DNA of 53,547 nt from Hyphomicrobiales bacterium (GTDB lineage Bacteria > Pseudomonadota > Alphaproteobacteria > Rhizobiales > Rhizobiaceae): assembly GCA_900470965.1 (NCBI GenBank), contig UCCS01000075.1, forward strand, positions 1 through 53,547, given 5' to 3'. Positions within the stretch are counted from its first letter, which is position 1, and every line of letters begins with the position of its first letter. Positions 1 to 8,224 of this stretch are shown here, one piece after another. The position numbers and the translations under genes are program-made. The notes under the pieces were generated by a model that was not told where the DNA came from, made no database searches, and saw nothing but the letters and a program-made list of their open reading frames with translations.

Positions 1-75
1 TGCGTCCGGAATTGCGTTAGAACAAAAAGATAGAGCCTTTCCGTATTTCGAAGAAAAACGGGAAGGCTCTAAGTT
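1..75. repeat. Mosaic intergenic repeat, copy A (left end cut by window)
   Basis: The first 16 bases match the right half of the GCAATTCC...GGAATTGC palindrome seen in full at 2024, 24591, 36170 and 43216. They are followed by a second hairpin module, 31-44 pairing with 58-71 (TAGAGCCTTTCCGT with ACGGGAAGGCTCTA, one non-Watson-Crick position). Read on the minus strand, the hairpin is followed by TATCTTTTTG, so it can act as a terminator for the LysR gene, whose TAG stop (69-71) lies inside the stem. The two-module structure is the same as in copy B at 2024-2126. Confidence 0.75.
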
Positions 76-953
76 TTAGCCTCCGAAAGCAGCCAGCGCC
101 GGAAGGCCGCGACCGCCGGCCGTTCCAGCGCTGTGCCCGGATAGACGAGATGGTAGGCAAGTTTGCTTGTCAGCCCCAGCGGAAACGGAGCGACGAGCCG
201 GCCTTCGGCAAGTTCCTTCTCGATGAAGGAACGGCGCATCAGCGCCACGCCGAAACCTGATTTCATCGCCTCGAAGGCGCCGTTGCCATCACTGAAGATC
301 GGGCCACGGGAGGCATCCACCTTGGTGGCGCCCGCTGCGGCCAGCCAGAGCTGCCAGTCGCGGCGGTAGACGTCATGGATGAGCTGATATCCTGCGAGCA
401 GTTCGGGCGAAGGATCGGCGCCAAGGGCCGCCGCAAGCGCCGGCGTGCAGATCGGCACCAGTTCGTCATCCACCAGCCGCTCGCTGATCAATCCCTCGTA
501 GCCGCCAAGCCCGTGGCGGATGGCGAGATCGATCCCGTCACGCTCGAAATCGAACATGCGATGGGAGGCGCTGATGCGCACATCGATATCAGGATGCATG
601 TCCTCGAACCGCTGAAGCCGTGGCAGTAGCCAGTGCGTTGCAAAACCTGCCGTACAGGTGAGCGCCAGCGCATTGCCGCGCCGCCGTGCGGTCAGCGATG
701 CCGTCGCCTCGCGTACGAGTTGGAAGGCGGTGCGCAGTGTCGCGAAATAGTCCCGGCCTTCCGCCGTCAGCAGAATCTGCCGGGTTCGCCGCTCGAACAG
801 CGACACGCCAAGCGAGGCTTCGAGGTCGCGGATCTGCAGGCTGACGGCGCCTGGCGTGACGTGCAACTCGTGCGCCGCCTGCGTCATGCTCAGATGACGC
901 GCCGCCGCCTCAAAGGCGCGCAGGGCCGATAGTGAGGGCAGAGGATCAATCAT
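69..953 (-). CDS. LysR-family transcriptional regulator (GcvA-like)
   Basis: This 294-residue protein has the usual length and layout of LysR regulators. An N-terminal winged HTH (about residues 9-67, including SALRAFEAAARHLSMTQAA and the turn VTPGAVSLQIRDLE) is followed by a periplasmic-binding-protein-like effector domain from about residue 93. The opening PLPSLSALRAFEAAARH resembles the GcvA/AmpR branch. It is transcribed away from the DMT transporter at 1095, a typical arrangement in which the regulator controls the neighbouring exporter and itself. The effector is not evident. The ATG at 953 has no strong Shine-Dalgarno sequence, but it gives the canonical N terminus. The stop codon sits inside a repeat-derived hairpin. 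Confidence 0.9.
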   Translation of the reverse strand: MIDPLPSLSALRAFEAAARHLSMTQAAHELHVTPGAVSLQIRDLEASLGVSLFERRTRQILLTAEGRDYFATLRTAFQLVREATASLTARRRGNALALTCTAGFATHWLLPRLQRFEDMHPDIDVRISASHRMFDFERDGIDLAIRHGLGGYEGLISERLVDDELVPICTPALAAALGADPSPELLAGYQLIHDVYRRDWQLWLAAAGATKVDASRGPIFSDGNGAFEAMKSGFGVALMRRSFIEKELAEGRLVAPFPLGLTSKLAYHLVYPGTALERPAVAAFRRWLLSEAKT

Positions 954-975
954 GCTTTAACTCAGCTCAATCATG

Positions 976-995
976 CAAACAGAAATGCTCGTTTG
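976..995. promoter_or_regulatory. Candidate LysR operator in divergent intergenic region
   Basis: CAAAC (976-980) and GTTTG (991-995) form an inverted repeat with a 10-base spacer between the LysR start (953) and the DMT start (1095). Dyads of this size in divergent LysR promoters are commonly the regulator binding site. Binding here is inferred from position and symmetry only. Confidence 0.35.
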
Positions 996-1094
996 TCAGG
1001 TGCAGGGGATACTAATAAAAACCGATATGTCTGGCAAATTCACACAGGTGAGCTGGAAATGACACTTTAGCAAAACTCGATAAAGGAGATTTTC

Positions 1095-2015
1095 ATGTCC
1101 ATTCAGAAGTCCATGGGAGCTGCAGAATGGGCCATGCTGATCGTGCTGTCGCTTCTCTGGGGCGGCTCCTTCTTCTTCAACGGCATTCTCGTAAAGGCGC
1201 TGCCACCTTTCACCATCGTGACCGGGCGCGTGCTGCTTGCCGCTATCGCACTCAATCTGATCGTGCACGCCATGGGCCACACCATGCCGCGCGACAGGCA
1301 GAGCTGGATCGCTTTCTTTGGCATGGGGCTTCTGAACAATATGATTCCCTTCTGCCTGATCGTCTGGGGCCAGACACATATTGCGAGCGGCCTCGCCTCG
1401 ATCCTCAACGCCACGACGCCGCTCTTTGCCGTGGTCGTTGCCCATGTGCTGACGGCGGATGAAAAGCTGACGGCAAACCGTCTCTTCGGCGTGATCGTCG
1501 GGTTTGCCGGCGTGGCCTACATGATCGGTTTTGACGCCTTGAAGGATCTCGGCTCGAACGTGCTTGCCCAGCTCGCGGTTCTCGGTGCGGCCTTCTCCTA
1601 TTCGCTGGCCGGCATCTGGGGACGGCGGTTCCGCCGGATGGGCCTTGCGCCACTCATTCCGGCCGCCGGACAGGTGACTGCTTCCACCGTGCTGATGCTG
1701 CCGATCGCGCTGATTGTTGACCAGCCCTGGACGCTCGCCATGCCCTCTGCCGAAACTTGGCTGGCGCTATCAGGCCTTGCGATCCTCTCGACTGCCGTGG
1801 CCTATGTGCTCTTCTTCCGCATCCTGGCGACGGCGGGCGCTACGAATCTGATGCTTGTGACCTTTCTGATCCCCGTCAGCGCGATCCTGCTTGGCGCCGC
1901 GGCACTCGGCGAGCAACTACAGTTCAAGCATCTGATCGGCATGGCCTTGATCGCGGTCGGCCTTGCGGCGATCGATGGAAGGCTGGTCAATTTCAGAAAG
2001 AGGCGCGCTGCTTGA
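1095..2015 (+). CDS. DMT-superfamily (EamA) transporter
   Basis: This 306-residue, strongly hydrophobic protein has about ten predicted membrane segments arranged as two EamA repeats (roughly residues 10-140 and 155-295). The first segment carries the typical LLWGGSFFFNGILVKALPP start and the second half ends in a basic tail (GRLVNFRKRRAA). EamA proteins export metabolites such as amino acids or small aromatics across the inner membrane; the substrate cannot be read from the sequence. AAAGGAGATTTTC directly upstream is a good ribosome binding site for the ATG at 1095. The gene is divergent from the LysR gene, which probably controls it, and is followed by repeat copy B. Confidence 0.9.
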   Translation: MSIQKSMGAAEWAMLIVLSLLWGGSFFFNGILVKALPPFTIVTGRVLLAAIALNLIVHAMGHTMPRDRQSWIAFFGMGLLNNMIPFCLIVWGQTHIASGLASILNATTPLFAVVVAHVLTADEKLTANRLFGVIVGFAGVAYMIGFDALKDLGSNVLAQLAVLGAAFSYSLAGIWGRRFRRMGLAPLIPAAGQVTASTVLMLPIALIVDQPWTLAMPSAETWLALSGLAILSTAVAYVLFFRILATAGATNLMLVTFLIPVSAILLGAAALGEQLQFKHLIGMALIAVGLAAIDGRLVNFRKRRAA

Positions 2016-2023
2016 CGCGGCTT

Positions 2024-2126
2024 AGAGCAATTCCAGCAAAAACGGTGCTGCGGTTTTGTGCCCGGAACTGCGTAAAAACAGAGATAGAGCATTCCCGTGT
2101 TTCGAAGAATAACGGGAATGCTTTAG
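2024..2126. repeat. Mosaic intergenic repeat, copy B (complete, two modules)
   Basis: Module 1 (about 2026-2072) starts AGCAATTCCAGCAAAA and ends in a CCGGAACTGCG-type right arm. Module 2 is a hairpin of AGCATTCCCGT (2088-2098) and ACGGGAATGCT (2112-2122) with a TTCGAAG-containing loop. It has the same orientation and order as copy A at the window start. The hairpin abuts the hemW stop codon (2123-2125) and on the minus strand is followed by TATCTCTGTTTTTA, so it can terminate hemW transcription. This type of element is scattered through rhizobial genomes (RIME-like mosaic elements). Confidence 0.8.
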
Positions 2127-3319
2127 CAGGCGAGGTCCGCGACGACGGAATCAAGGATCAGCATGCCTGACGGAGTGCAGCGCAGCCGCGAATTGCCGAT
2201 CCGTTCGATGAAGCGGTGTTCCAGTAAAAACTCTTCGCGTTTCGGATCGAGATCGCGGCCGGAAAGCTGCTGCCAGCGGGCAAGATCGACGCCTTCCTTC
2301 AGGCGCAGTCCCATCAGCAGCAATTCATCGGCCTGCTCATCGAAACCCAGGCGCTCTTGCTCGACGATACCGTGCCCGTCGCGTTCGACGAGGTCCAGCC
2401 AGGCTTCCGGCTTGCGTTCAGTAGCGGTTGCGATCTTTTCTGGTCCGCGCGTCAGGCGCCCATGTGCGCCGGGGCCAATGCCGGCATAATCGCCATAGCG
2501 CCAGTAGGTGAGGTTGTGGCGGCTCTCGGCGCCGGGCCGGGCATGGTTGGATACCTCATAGGCCGGCAATCCTTCACGCTCGGTGATTTCCTGCGTGGCC
2601 TCATAGAGTGCGGCGGACTGGTCCCCATCGGGCACGATCAGCTTTCCGGCCTTGTGGAGGCCGTAGAAGGGCGTGCCTTCCTCGATGGTAAGCTGGTAGA
2701 GCGAAAGGTGATCGACTGCATAGGAGATCGCTTCTTTCAGCTCGCTCTCCCATTCCTCAACCGTCTGGTTCGGCCTGGCATAGATCAGATCGAAGGACAT
2801 GCGCGGGAAGATGTCGCGCGCCAGCCTGATCGCCTTCAGCGCGTCGGCAACGTCATGCAGTCGTCCGAGGAATTTGAGATCGCGATCGTTCAGCGCCTGC
2901 ACACCGAGCGAGACGCGGTTGACTCCGGCTGCGCGATAGCCGCGGAAGCGTTCGGCCTCAACGCTCGAGGGGTTGGCTTCCATCGTGATCTCGATACCGT
3001 CGGGCACATGCCAGTGTCGAGAAATGCCGTTCATGATCGCGTCGACCGTTTCCGGCTTCATCAACGAGGGCGTGCCGCCGCCGAGGAATACGCTGGTCAC
3101 CGTCTTCGGCCCGCTCATCTGGCGGGCCGTGGCGATCTCCTTTAGGAAAGCTGCGACGTAGCGCTCCTGATCGACCGGCTGATGGCGGACATGGCTGTTG
3201 AAATCGCAATAGGGACACTTCGCCGCACAAAAAGGCCAATGCACATAGATCCCGAAACCGGGTTCGCCGGTATCAGGCAGAAGCTTTGTGTCGGACATCA
3301 GCGCAGGCGAATCGATCAT
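2123..3319 (-). CDS. hemW: Radical SAM heme chaperone HemW (HemN-like)
   Basis: This 398-residue radical SAM protein has the iron-sulfur cluster motif CAAKCPYCDF (about residues 31-40), which matches HemW rather than the true coproporphyrinogen III dehydrogenase HemN. FLGGGTPSLM, the GVQALNDRDLKFLGR segment and the C-terminal HemN_C-like domain also fit. HemW is thought to insert heme into respiratory proteins. It is the last gene of a minus-strand group rph / VOC / rdgB / hemW and starts 15 bases after rdgB. The ATG at 3319 lacks a clear ribosome binding site; a second ATG at 3298 (MSDTKLLPD) is an alternative. The TAA stop touches repeat copy B. Confidence 0.9.
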   Translation of the reverse strand: MIDSPALMSDTKLLPDTGEPGFGIYVHWPFCAAKCPYCDFNSHVRHQPVDQERYVAAFLKEIATARQMSGPKTVTSVFLGGGTPSLMKPETVDAIMNGISRHWHVPDGIEITMEANPSSVEAERFRGYRAAGVNRVSLGVQALNDRDLKFLGRLHDVADALKAIRLARDIFPRMSFDLIYARPNQTVEEWESELKEAISYAVDHLSLYQLTIEEGTPFYGLHKAGKLIVPDGDQSAALYEATQEITEREGLPAYEVSNHARPGAESRHNLTYWRYGDYAGIGPGAHGRLTRGPEKIATATERKPEAWLDLVERDGHGIVEQERLGFDEQADELLLMGLRLKEGVDLARWQQLSGRDLDPKREEFLLEHRFIERIGNSRLRCTPSGMLILDSVVADLAC

Positions 3320-3334
3320 GTTCTAAGCTTGGCC

Positions 3335-3979
3335 TTATGCTTCCAGGCAGGTTTCGACAAAGAGCTTGAAGGCGCGAGCGCGGTGCGACAGCGCCTGCGG
3401 CTTGCCGATATTCCAGCCATGCTTTTCCTCCGCACTCATCTCGCCGAAGGTCACATCATAGCCTTCTGGCTGGAAGACCGGATCATAGCCGAAACCCTGC
3501 GTTCCACGCGGCGGCCAGGCAACGGTGCCTTCCACTTCGCCGCGGAAAAGCTCCGTGTGGCCATCCGGCCAGGCAAGGCAGAGCACGCTGACGAAACGCG
3601 CGGTGCGCTGCTCCGGCTTCGTGGCACCTGCCTTTTCCAGTGCCTTCTCGACCTTTTCCATGGCCATGTTGAAATCACGGGGGCCGTTGCCTGTCTCCGC
3701 CCAGTCGGCCGTGTAGACGCCGGGATCACCGCCGAGGGCATCGACGACGAGTCCGGAATCGTCAGAAAGCGCGGGCATGCCGGAGGCCTTGGCCGAGGCG
3801 ATTGCCTTGATCGTGGCATTTTCCTCGAAGGTCGTCCCTGTTTCCTTGGGCTCGATGAAATTGAGCTCGGCAGCCGATTTGGCGGTGAAGCCAAGCGGCC
3901 CGATCAGATCCTGGATTTCGCGGATCTTGCCCTGATTATGGCTGGCGACGACAATAGTCTTGGTTTCAAGCTTACGCAT
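3335..3979 (-). CDS. rdgB: Non-canonical purine NTP pyrophosphatase (RdgB/HAM1)
   Basis: This 214-residue member of the Ham1/RdgB family hydrolyses dITP, XTP and ITP to monophosphates, keeping damaged purines out of nucleic acids. Typical signatures are the N-terminal VVASHNQGKIREI, the SDDSGLVVDALGGDPGVYTA block carrying the catalytic acidic residues, GFGYDPVF, and the C-terminal SHRARA. AAGGAT upstream of the ATG at 3979 serves as ribosome binding site. It lies 9 bases downstream of the VOC gene and 15 bases upstream of hemW, so co-transcription is likely. The rph-rdgB-hemW order is conserved in Rhizobiaceae. Confidence 0.94.
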   Translation of the reverse strand: MRKLETKTIVVASHNQGKIREIQDLIGPLGFTAKSAAELNFIEPKETGTTFEENATIKAIASAKASGMPALSDDSGLVVDALGGDPGVYTADWAETGNGPRDFNMAMEKVEKALEKAGATKPEQRTARFVSVLCLAWPDGHTELFRGEVEGTVAWPPRGTQGFGYDPVFQPEGYDVTFGEMSAEEKHGWNIGKPQALSHRARAFKLFVETCLEA

Positions 3980-3988
3980 AAAGTATCC

Positions 3989-4405
3989 TTATCCCATGCC
4001 CCAGATTTTCGCCTCCGCGCATTCCAGGCTATTGCCATCAGGATCGCGGAAATAAATCGATCGGCCGCCCTGCGGCCAGTGAACCTCGGATTCGATGCCG
4101 ATGCCGGCAGCTTTCAGCTTCTCCGCCATCGCATCGAGATTATCTCCCGAAACCCTGAAGCAGGCGTGGCCTTTTCCGATGGTGCCATGTGGCGGAACCT
4201 GCAGGCTGTCAGGTGCCGGTGGCTTCACCGTTTCCTCCGGGTTGAAGATCAGGAGCACGCCCGGTCCGCAGCGGAAAAATACATGGCGGTTGCCCGAACG
4301 TGCGATCTTCTCAAGGCCCAGCACAGTTCCGTAGAAGCCTTCGGCCGCATCAAGATCGGTTGCGTAGAGCGCGGTCTCAAGAATGCCTTCGATGGGTTGC
4401 GCCAT
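3989..4405 (-). CDS. VOC-superfamily (glyoxalase/dioxygenase fold) protein
   Basis: This 138-residue protein has one VOC fold, with two beta-alpha-beta-beta-beta halves: ILETALYATDLDAAEGFY at the start and HFRDPDGNSLE-like YFRDPDGNSLECAEAKIWG at the end. The terminal FRDPDGNSLE and the earlier HACFR are positions where VOC enzymes carry metal ligands (H and E). The substrate is unknown. I chose the ATG at 4405 (MAQPIEGILE), preceded by AAGGGGCGG, over an upstream ATG at 4447 that would add 14 non-conserved residues. It sits between rph and rdgB in the same direction, but nothing in the sequence ties it to their functions. Confidence 0.82.
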   Translation of the reverse strand: MAQPIEGILETALYATDLDAAEGFYGTVLGLEKIARSGNRHVFFRCGPGVLLIFNPEETVKPPAPDSLQVPPHGTIGKGHACFRVSGDNLDAMAEKLKAAGIGIESEVHWPQGGRSIYFRDPDGNSLECAEAKIWGMG

Positions 4406-4476
4406 TGCCCGCCCCTTGTCCGGCCTTGCCCCCGGGAGCAGGGACAAGGAAATTCACTAGCGAGGCTTGAAAGGCC

Positions 4477-5193
4477 TCAGGCGATCGCCTGCTTCTGCAG
4501 GTCTACCAGGTCGGCAATGCCTGCTTTGGCAAGGCCCATCAGCGAGGAGAATTCTTCCTCGGTGAAAGGCGTGCCTTCTGCCGTGCCTTGAATCTCCACA
4601 ATGCCGCCGGCGCCCGTCATGACGAAATTGGCATCGGTCTCGGCCGAGGAATCCTCGAGATAGTCGAGGTCGATCACCGGCTGATTGGCGAAGATACCGC
4701 AGGAGATCGCCGCGACATGATCCTTCAGCACGCGGTCGGCCTTGATCATGTTGCGGGTTTCCATCCAGCGCAGGCAGTCGTACAGCGCAATCCAGCCGCC
4801 GGTGATCGAGGCCGTGCGCGTGCCGCCATCCGCCTGGATGACATCGCAGTCGAGCGTGATCTGGCGTTCGCCGAGCGCGGTCAGATCGACCACGGCACGC
4901 AGCGAGCGGCCGATGAGGCGCTGGATTTCCTGCGTGCGGCCGCCCTGCTTGCCGGCAGCAGCTTCGCGCTTCATGCGTTCGCCGGTTGCGCGCGGCAGCA
5001 TGCCATATTCGGCGGTGACCCAGCCCTTGCCGGTGTTGCGCAGCCACGGCGGGGTCTTGTCTTCGAGGCTTGCCGTGCAGAGCACGTGTGTGTCGCCGAA
5101 CTTTACCAGGCAGGAACCTTCCGCATGCTTGGAAAAATTGCGCTCGAAGGAGACCTTGCGCATCTGGTCTGTTTTTCTGCCTGAAGGCCGCAT
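4477..5193 (-). CDS. rph: Ribonuclease PH
   Basis: This 238-residue phosphorolytic 3'-to-5' exoribonuclease trims tRNA 3' ends. It begins MRPSGRKTDQMRKVSFER, the canonical RNase PH start, and contains GDTHVLCTAS, ATGERMKREAAAGKQGGRTQEIQRLIGRSLRA (spanning the phosphate-binding region), LDCDVIQADGGTRTASITG and the acidic YLEDS-SAETDANFV segment. The start at 5193 is supported by AGGAGAAGAG immediately upstream. A longer reading frame to 5253 would only translate a palindromic repeat in the leader. It is divergent from hrcA and heads the rph-VOC-rdgB-hemW group. Confidence 0.96.
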   Translation of the reverse strand: MRPSGRKTDQMRKVSFERNFSKHAEGSCLVKFGDTHVLCTASLEDKTPPWLRNTGKGWVTAEYGMLPRATGERMKREAAAGKQGGRTQEIQRLIGRSLRAVVDLTALGERQITLDCDVIQADGGTRTASITGGWIALYDCLRWMETRNMIKADRVLKDHVAAISCGIFANQPVIDLDYLEDSSAETDANFVMTGAGGIVEIQGTAEGTPFTEEEFSSLMGLAKAGIADLVDLQKQAIA

Positions 5194-5203
5194 TCTCTTC
5201 TCC

Positions 5204-5253
5204 TGAAACATGATGCCGAAAAGCGTAAGCGCTTCTCGGGCAATGTCATGCAT
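5204..5253. repeat. Palindromic CATGATGCC-type repeat in rph leader
   Basis: CATGATGCCGAAAAGCG and CGCTTCTCGGGCAATGTCATG form an imperfect inverted repeat (outer CATGA/TCATG, inner AAGCG/CGCTT around TAA). The element lies in the rph-hrcA intergenic region and would be transcribed in the rph 5' leader. It resembles a small palindromic repeat common in rhizobial genomes, distinct from the GCAATTCC family. The identification as a family member is from memory; the symmetry is seen directly. Confidence 0.55.
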
Positions 5254-5305
5254 GCATTGTATCGTCGCCCGCTTCTACGATTGGCTGCGTGCATTTGCAA
5301 ATTCC

Positions 5306-5337
5306 CTTTTGCCACGGGGGACAGAATGGCTATATTT
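5306..5337 (+). promoter_or_regulatory. Possible RpoH (heat-shock) promoter of hrcA-grpE
   Basis: CTATATTT at 5330-5337 fits the RpoH-type -10 of alphaproteobacteria. A weak -35-like CTTTTGCC lies about 17 bases upstream (5306-5313). The distance to the hrcA start at 5373 is suitable. I saw no CIRCE element (TTAGCACTC-N9-GAGTGCTAA) here, so autorepression by HrcA is not indicated at this site. Confidence 0.3.
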
Positions 5338-5372
5338 CCCCTGACATCATTCAGTGCGGGTGCGAAAAGTTC

Positions 5373-6461
5373 ATGAGCTACAGGTCGACATCAATTTCGG
5401 ATGCCGTGGCTGCGCTGGATGAACGGTCGAAGGAAATTTTCCGGCGCATCGTCGAAGGCTACCTGGAGCATGGCGAGCCCTTGGGCTCCCGCAATCTTTC
5501 GCGTCTTCTGCCCATGTCTCTGTCGCCTGCCTCCGTTCGCAATGTGATGAGCGATCTGGAAGAGCTCGGGCTTATCTATTCTCCGCATGTCAGCGCCGGC
5601 CGCCTGCCGACCCAGATCGGCCTGCGCTTCTTCGTCGATGCCTTCATGCAGGTCGGCGATCTCTCCGTCGAGGAGCGTGCCAGCATCGACCGCCAGGTCC
5701 GGGCCGGAAGCCGCGACAATCCGGTGGAATCGATGATGAACGAGGCAAGCCGCATGCTCTCGGGCATTTCGCGCGGCGCCGGCCTCGTCATTACGTCCAA
5801 GAGCGACCCGGTTCTGAAACATGTCGAGTTCATCCGCCTGGAGCCTACCAAGGCGCTGGCCGTGCTTGTCGGCGATCATGATCAGATAGAAAACCGCATC
5901 ATCGAACTGCCTGCGGGCGTTACCTCCTCGCAGCTCACCGAAGCCGCCAATTTTCTCAACGCGCACATGACCGGCCAGACGCTGCCGGAATTGCGCCTGC
6001 AATTGAGCCGGCTGAAAGATGAAGTTCGCCACGAGCTCGATGCGCTGTCGCGGGATCTCGTGGAGCGCGGCATCGCCGTATGGGCCGGTAGCTCGGACGA
6101 GACCAAGCCGGCACAGCTCATCATCCGCGGCCGCGCAAACCTGCTGGAAGGCGTAGGTGGGGCGGAAGACCTCGACCGGCTGCGCCTGCTCTTCGATGAC
6201 CTCGAGAAAAAGGACAGCTTGATCGAACTCCTGAACCTTGCCGAAAGCGGGCCGGGTGTGCGCATTTTCATCGGTTCGGAAAACAAGCTCTTCTCGCTTT
6301 CCGGCTCCTCGCTCATTGTGGCGCCCTATCGTGATGACGACGACCGCATCGTCGGCGCGGTGGGCGTGATCGGTCCTACGCGGCTCAATTATTCCCGCAT
6401 CGTGCCGATGGTGGACTATACGGCCCAGCTCGTGTCGCGCCTTTCGCGCGGATCTCTCTGA
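5373..6461 (+). CDS. hrcA: Heat-inducible transcription repressor HrcA
   Basis: This 362-residue protein is of usual HrcA length. The N-terminal winged HTH carries LDERSKEIFRRIVEGYLEHGEPLGSR (about residues 15-40) and LSPASVRNVMSDLEELGLI, followed by SPHVSAGRLPTQIGLRFFVD, a near-invariant HrcA block. The C-terminal GAF-like domain ends GAVGVIGPTRLNYSRIVPMVDY. HrcA represses groESL through CIRCE and is inactivated by heat. The start at 5373 (MSYRSTSIS) is preferred because residues encoded from 5289 are not HrcA-like. It is followed 111 bases later by grpE, an order conserved in alphaproteobacteria. Confidence 0.96.
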   Translation: MSYRSTSISDAVAALDERSKEIFRRIVEGYLEHGEPLGSRNLSRLLPMSLSPASVRNVMSDLEELGLIYSPHVSAGRLPTQIGLRFFVDAFMQVGDLSVEERASIDRQVRAGSRDNPVESMMNEASRMLSGISRGAGLVITSKSDPVLKHVEFIRLEPTKALAVLVGDHDQIENRIIELPAGVTSSQLTEAANFLNAHMTGQTLPELRLQLSRLKDEVRHELDALSRDLVERGIAVWAGSSDETKPAQLIIRGRANLLEGVGGAEDLDRLRLLFDDLEKKDSLIELLNLAESGPGVRIFIGSENKLFSLSGSSLIVAPYRDDDDRIVGAVGVIGPTRLNYSRIVPMVDYTAQLVSRLSRGSL

Positions 6462-6572
6462 TCCCTTGCGCGAAACCGGCGGAATTTTAGCTTCTTCGTC
6501 ACGCAGACTTGATTTTTTCCGGCCAAACATCGATATCGGGCGCATCTGAGAATACACGAACCGGAGACCGTC

Positions 6573-7208
6573 ATGACTGATGAAACGACGAAGAACGGAC
6601 CTGACGCGGCTGCGGCGGAAGCCACAGCCGACGCCGCCGCAAACGTCGAGAATGAAGCCGTGAAGGAAGCAGCTGCAGGCGAACCGGATGCGCTTGAGCT
6701 TCTGAAGGCCGAGAATACCGAATTGCGCGACCGCTATCTGCGGCTTGCCGCTGAAATGGATAATCTGCGACGCCGTACAGAGCGCGAGGTCAAGGACGCC
6801 AAGTCCTATTCCGTCGCAGGCTTCGCCCGCGACATGCTGGCCGTCTCGGACAATCTGCGCCGTGCGATCGACGCCATTCCGCCCGAGGTCAAGGCTGCTG
6901 CCGACGCTGGCCTGACGACGCTGATCGAGGGTGTCGAGATGACCGAGCGTTCCATGCTCTCGGCTCTCGAGCGCCACGGCGTTCGCAAGCTGGAGCCGGT
7001 CGGCCAGAAGTTCGATCCGAACTTCCATCAGGCGATGTTCGAAGTGCCGAACACCGAAGTGCCGAACAATACGGTCGTGCAGGTCGTACAGGCCGGTTTC
7101 TCCATCGGTGAGCGCGTGCTGCGCCCGGCCATGGTCGGCGTCGCCAAGGGTGGTCCGAAACTCGTGGAAGCCGAGGCCAACTCGGTTCTGGACGAGAAGG
7201 ACGCCTAA
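6573..7208 (+). CDS. grpE: Nucleotide exchange factor GrpE
   Basis: This 211-residue protein starts with an Ala/Glu-rich, low-complexity N terminus (to about residue 45), then a long alpha-helical dimerisation segment (AENTELRDRYLRLAAEMDNLRRR), and ends with the beta-domain containing GVEMTERSMLSALERHGVRKLEPVGQKFDPNFHQAM, the GrpE signature. GrpE releases ADP from DnaK in the cytoplasm. CGGAGACCGTC precedes the ATG at 6573. It is downstream of hrcA and closed by a hairpin terminator at 7233-7255. Confidence 0.97.
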   Translation: MTDETTKNGPDAAAAEATADAAANVENEAVKEAAAGEPDALELLKAENTELRDRYLRLAAEMDNLRRRTEREVKDAKSYSVAGFARDMLAVSDNLRRAIDAIPPEVKAAADAGLTTLIEGVEMTERSMLSALERHGVRKLEPVGQKFDPNFHQAMFEVPNTEVPNNTVVQVVQAGFSIGERVLRPAMVGVAKGGPKLVEAEANSVLDEKDA

Positions 7209-7232
7209 GACAAAGGACGTCTGACAATTAAG

Positions 7233-7255
7233 AAGGGCCGCGCGAGCGGCCTTTC
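7233..7255 (+). terminator. Rho-independent-like terminator after grpE
   Basis: GGCCGC, a GCGA loop and GCGGCC form a perfect GC-rich hairpin followed by TTTCT, 25 bases after the grpE stop. The T-tract is short, so termination efficiency is uncertain. Confidence 0.7.
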
Positions 7256-7279
7256 TGGCTCCTGTCTAATCTTGGCGGA

Positions 7280-8224
7280 TCATATCCGCGCAAAGCGCTC
7301 GATCAGCAGATCGAAAAAGCCGTCGGCATCGACGAAGCGCATGACCTTCGCATTGCGCTTGCGCTCGGTCACATGCCACCAGTCGACAACGGTCATGCCG
7401 ACGGTCAGCTCCGACGCTACCTCGATCTCGACATTGCAGTCCCGGCCCTTGAAGAGCTCAGGCTTCAGAAGGTAAGCGACCGTCGTCGGGTCGTGAAGCG
7501 GGCCGCCATCCGAGCCATATTTTTCTATGTCGAAGCGCTCGAAGAATTCCAGCATCTCCACCATCGCCTTGGCGGGCGCTGTGCCGATTTCGGCCATGCG
7601 CTTGACGCGGTCCTTGCGGGTCAGAAGCTGATGCGTCACGTCGAGCGGCATCATGACGACGGGCACGCCCGAGCGGAACACGATATCGGCGGCTTCCGGA
7701 TCGACATAGATGTTGAATTCAGCAGCCGGCGTGATGTTGCCGCCTTCAAAGAAGCCGCCGCCCATCATGACAAGTTCGCGGATACGCGGCACGATGTCGG
7801 GCGCCTTCTGGAAGGCCAGGCCGATATTGGTCAGCGGTCCGAGCGTGCAGAGCGTAACTGTGCCTTCCGGCTCGCGTCGCAGCGTTTCGATGATGAAGTC
7901 GACGGAATGCTCCGCCTGCAGCGGCATCGTCGGCTCTGGAAGGGTAGGGCCGTCGAGACCTGTCTTGCCATGCACGTGCTCGGCGGTGACGAGCTTGCGG
8001 GTTATCGGCCGGTCGGCGCCGGCAAAGACCTTGATATCGGTCCGCTCGCAAAGCTCGCAGATGATGCGCGCATTGCGGCTTGTCAGAGACAGCGGCACGT
8101 TACCGGCGACAGTGGTGATGCCCAGGACATCAAGCTCTCCCGGACTGCCGAAGGCCAGCATGATCGCGGCAGCATCGTCCTGGCCGGGATCGGTGTCGAT
8201 AATGATTTTTCTCGGTTCTGCCAT
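7280..8224 (-). CDS. Inosine/uridine-preferring nucleoside hydrolase
   Basis: This 314-residue member of the IunH/RihA family cleaves the N-glycosidic bond of nucleosides for salvage. The N-terminal IIIDTDPGQDDAAAIMLAF carries the DTDPGxDD calcium and ribose-binding signature. GNVPLSLTSRNA, MGGGFFEGGNITPAAEFNIYVDPEAA and DVTHQ complete the active-site set. I chose ATG 8224 (MAEPRKIIID) as the start. An ATG at 8263, preceded by AAAGG, is a less likely alternative. It stands alone, convergent with grpE and divergent from the ROSE-hsp20 unit. Purine or pyrimidine preference cannot be read by eye. Confidence 0.9.
   Translation of the reverse strand: MAEPRKIIIDTDPGQDDAAAIMLAFGSPGELDVLGITTVAGNVPLSLTSRNARIICELCERTDIKVFAGADRPITRKLVTAEHVHGKTGLDGPTLPEPTMPLQAEHSVDFIIETLRREPEGTVTLCTLGPLTNIGLAFQKAPDIVPRIRELVMMGGGFFEGGNITPAAEFNIYVDPEAADIVFRSGVPVVMMPLDVTHQLLTRKDRVKRMAEIGTAPAKAMVEMLEFFERFDIEKYGSDGGPLHDPTTVAYLLKPELFKGRDCNVEIEVASELTVGMTVVDWWHVTERKRNAKVMRFVDADGFFDLLIERFARI

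Noticed and set aside
3182..4591. 469-residue plus-strand open frame across hemW, rdgB and the VOC gene
   Set aside because: Antisense to three well-supported genes; no motif.
5194..5372. CIRCE element upstream of hrcA
   Set aside because: No TTAGCACTC-N9-GAGTGCTAA or close variant is present; the inverted repeat there is of another type.
5391..7028. 545-residue minus-strand open frame across hrcA and grpE
   Set aside because: It is antisense to two clear genes, shows no family motif, and long antisense frames are usual in GC-rich DNA.
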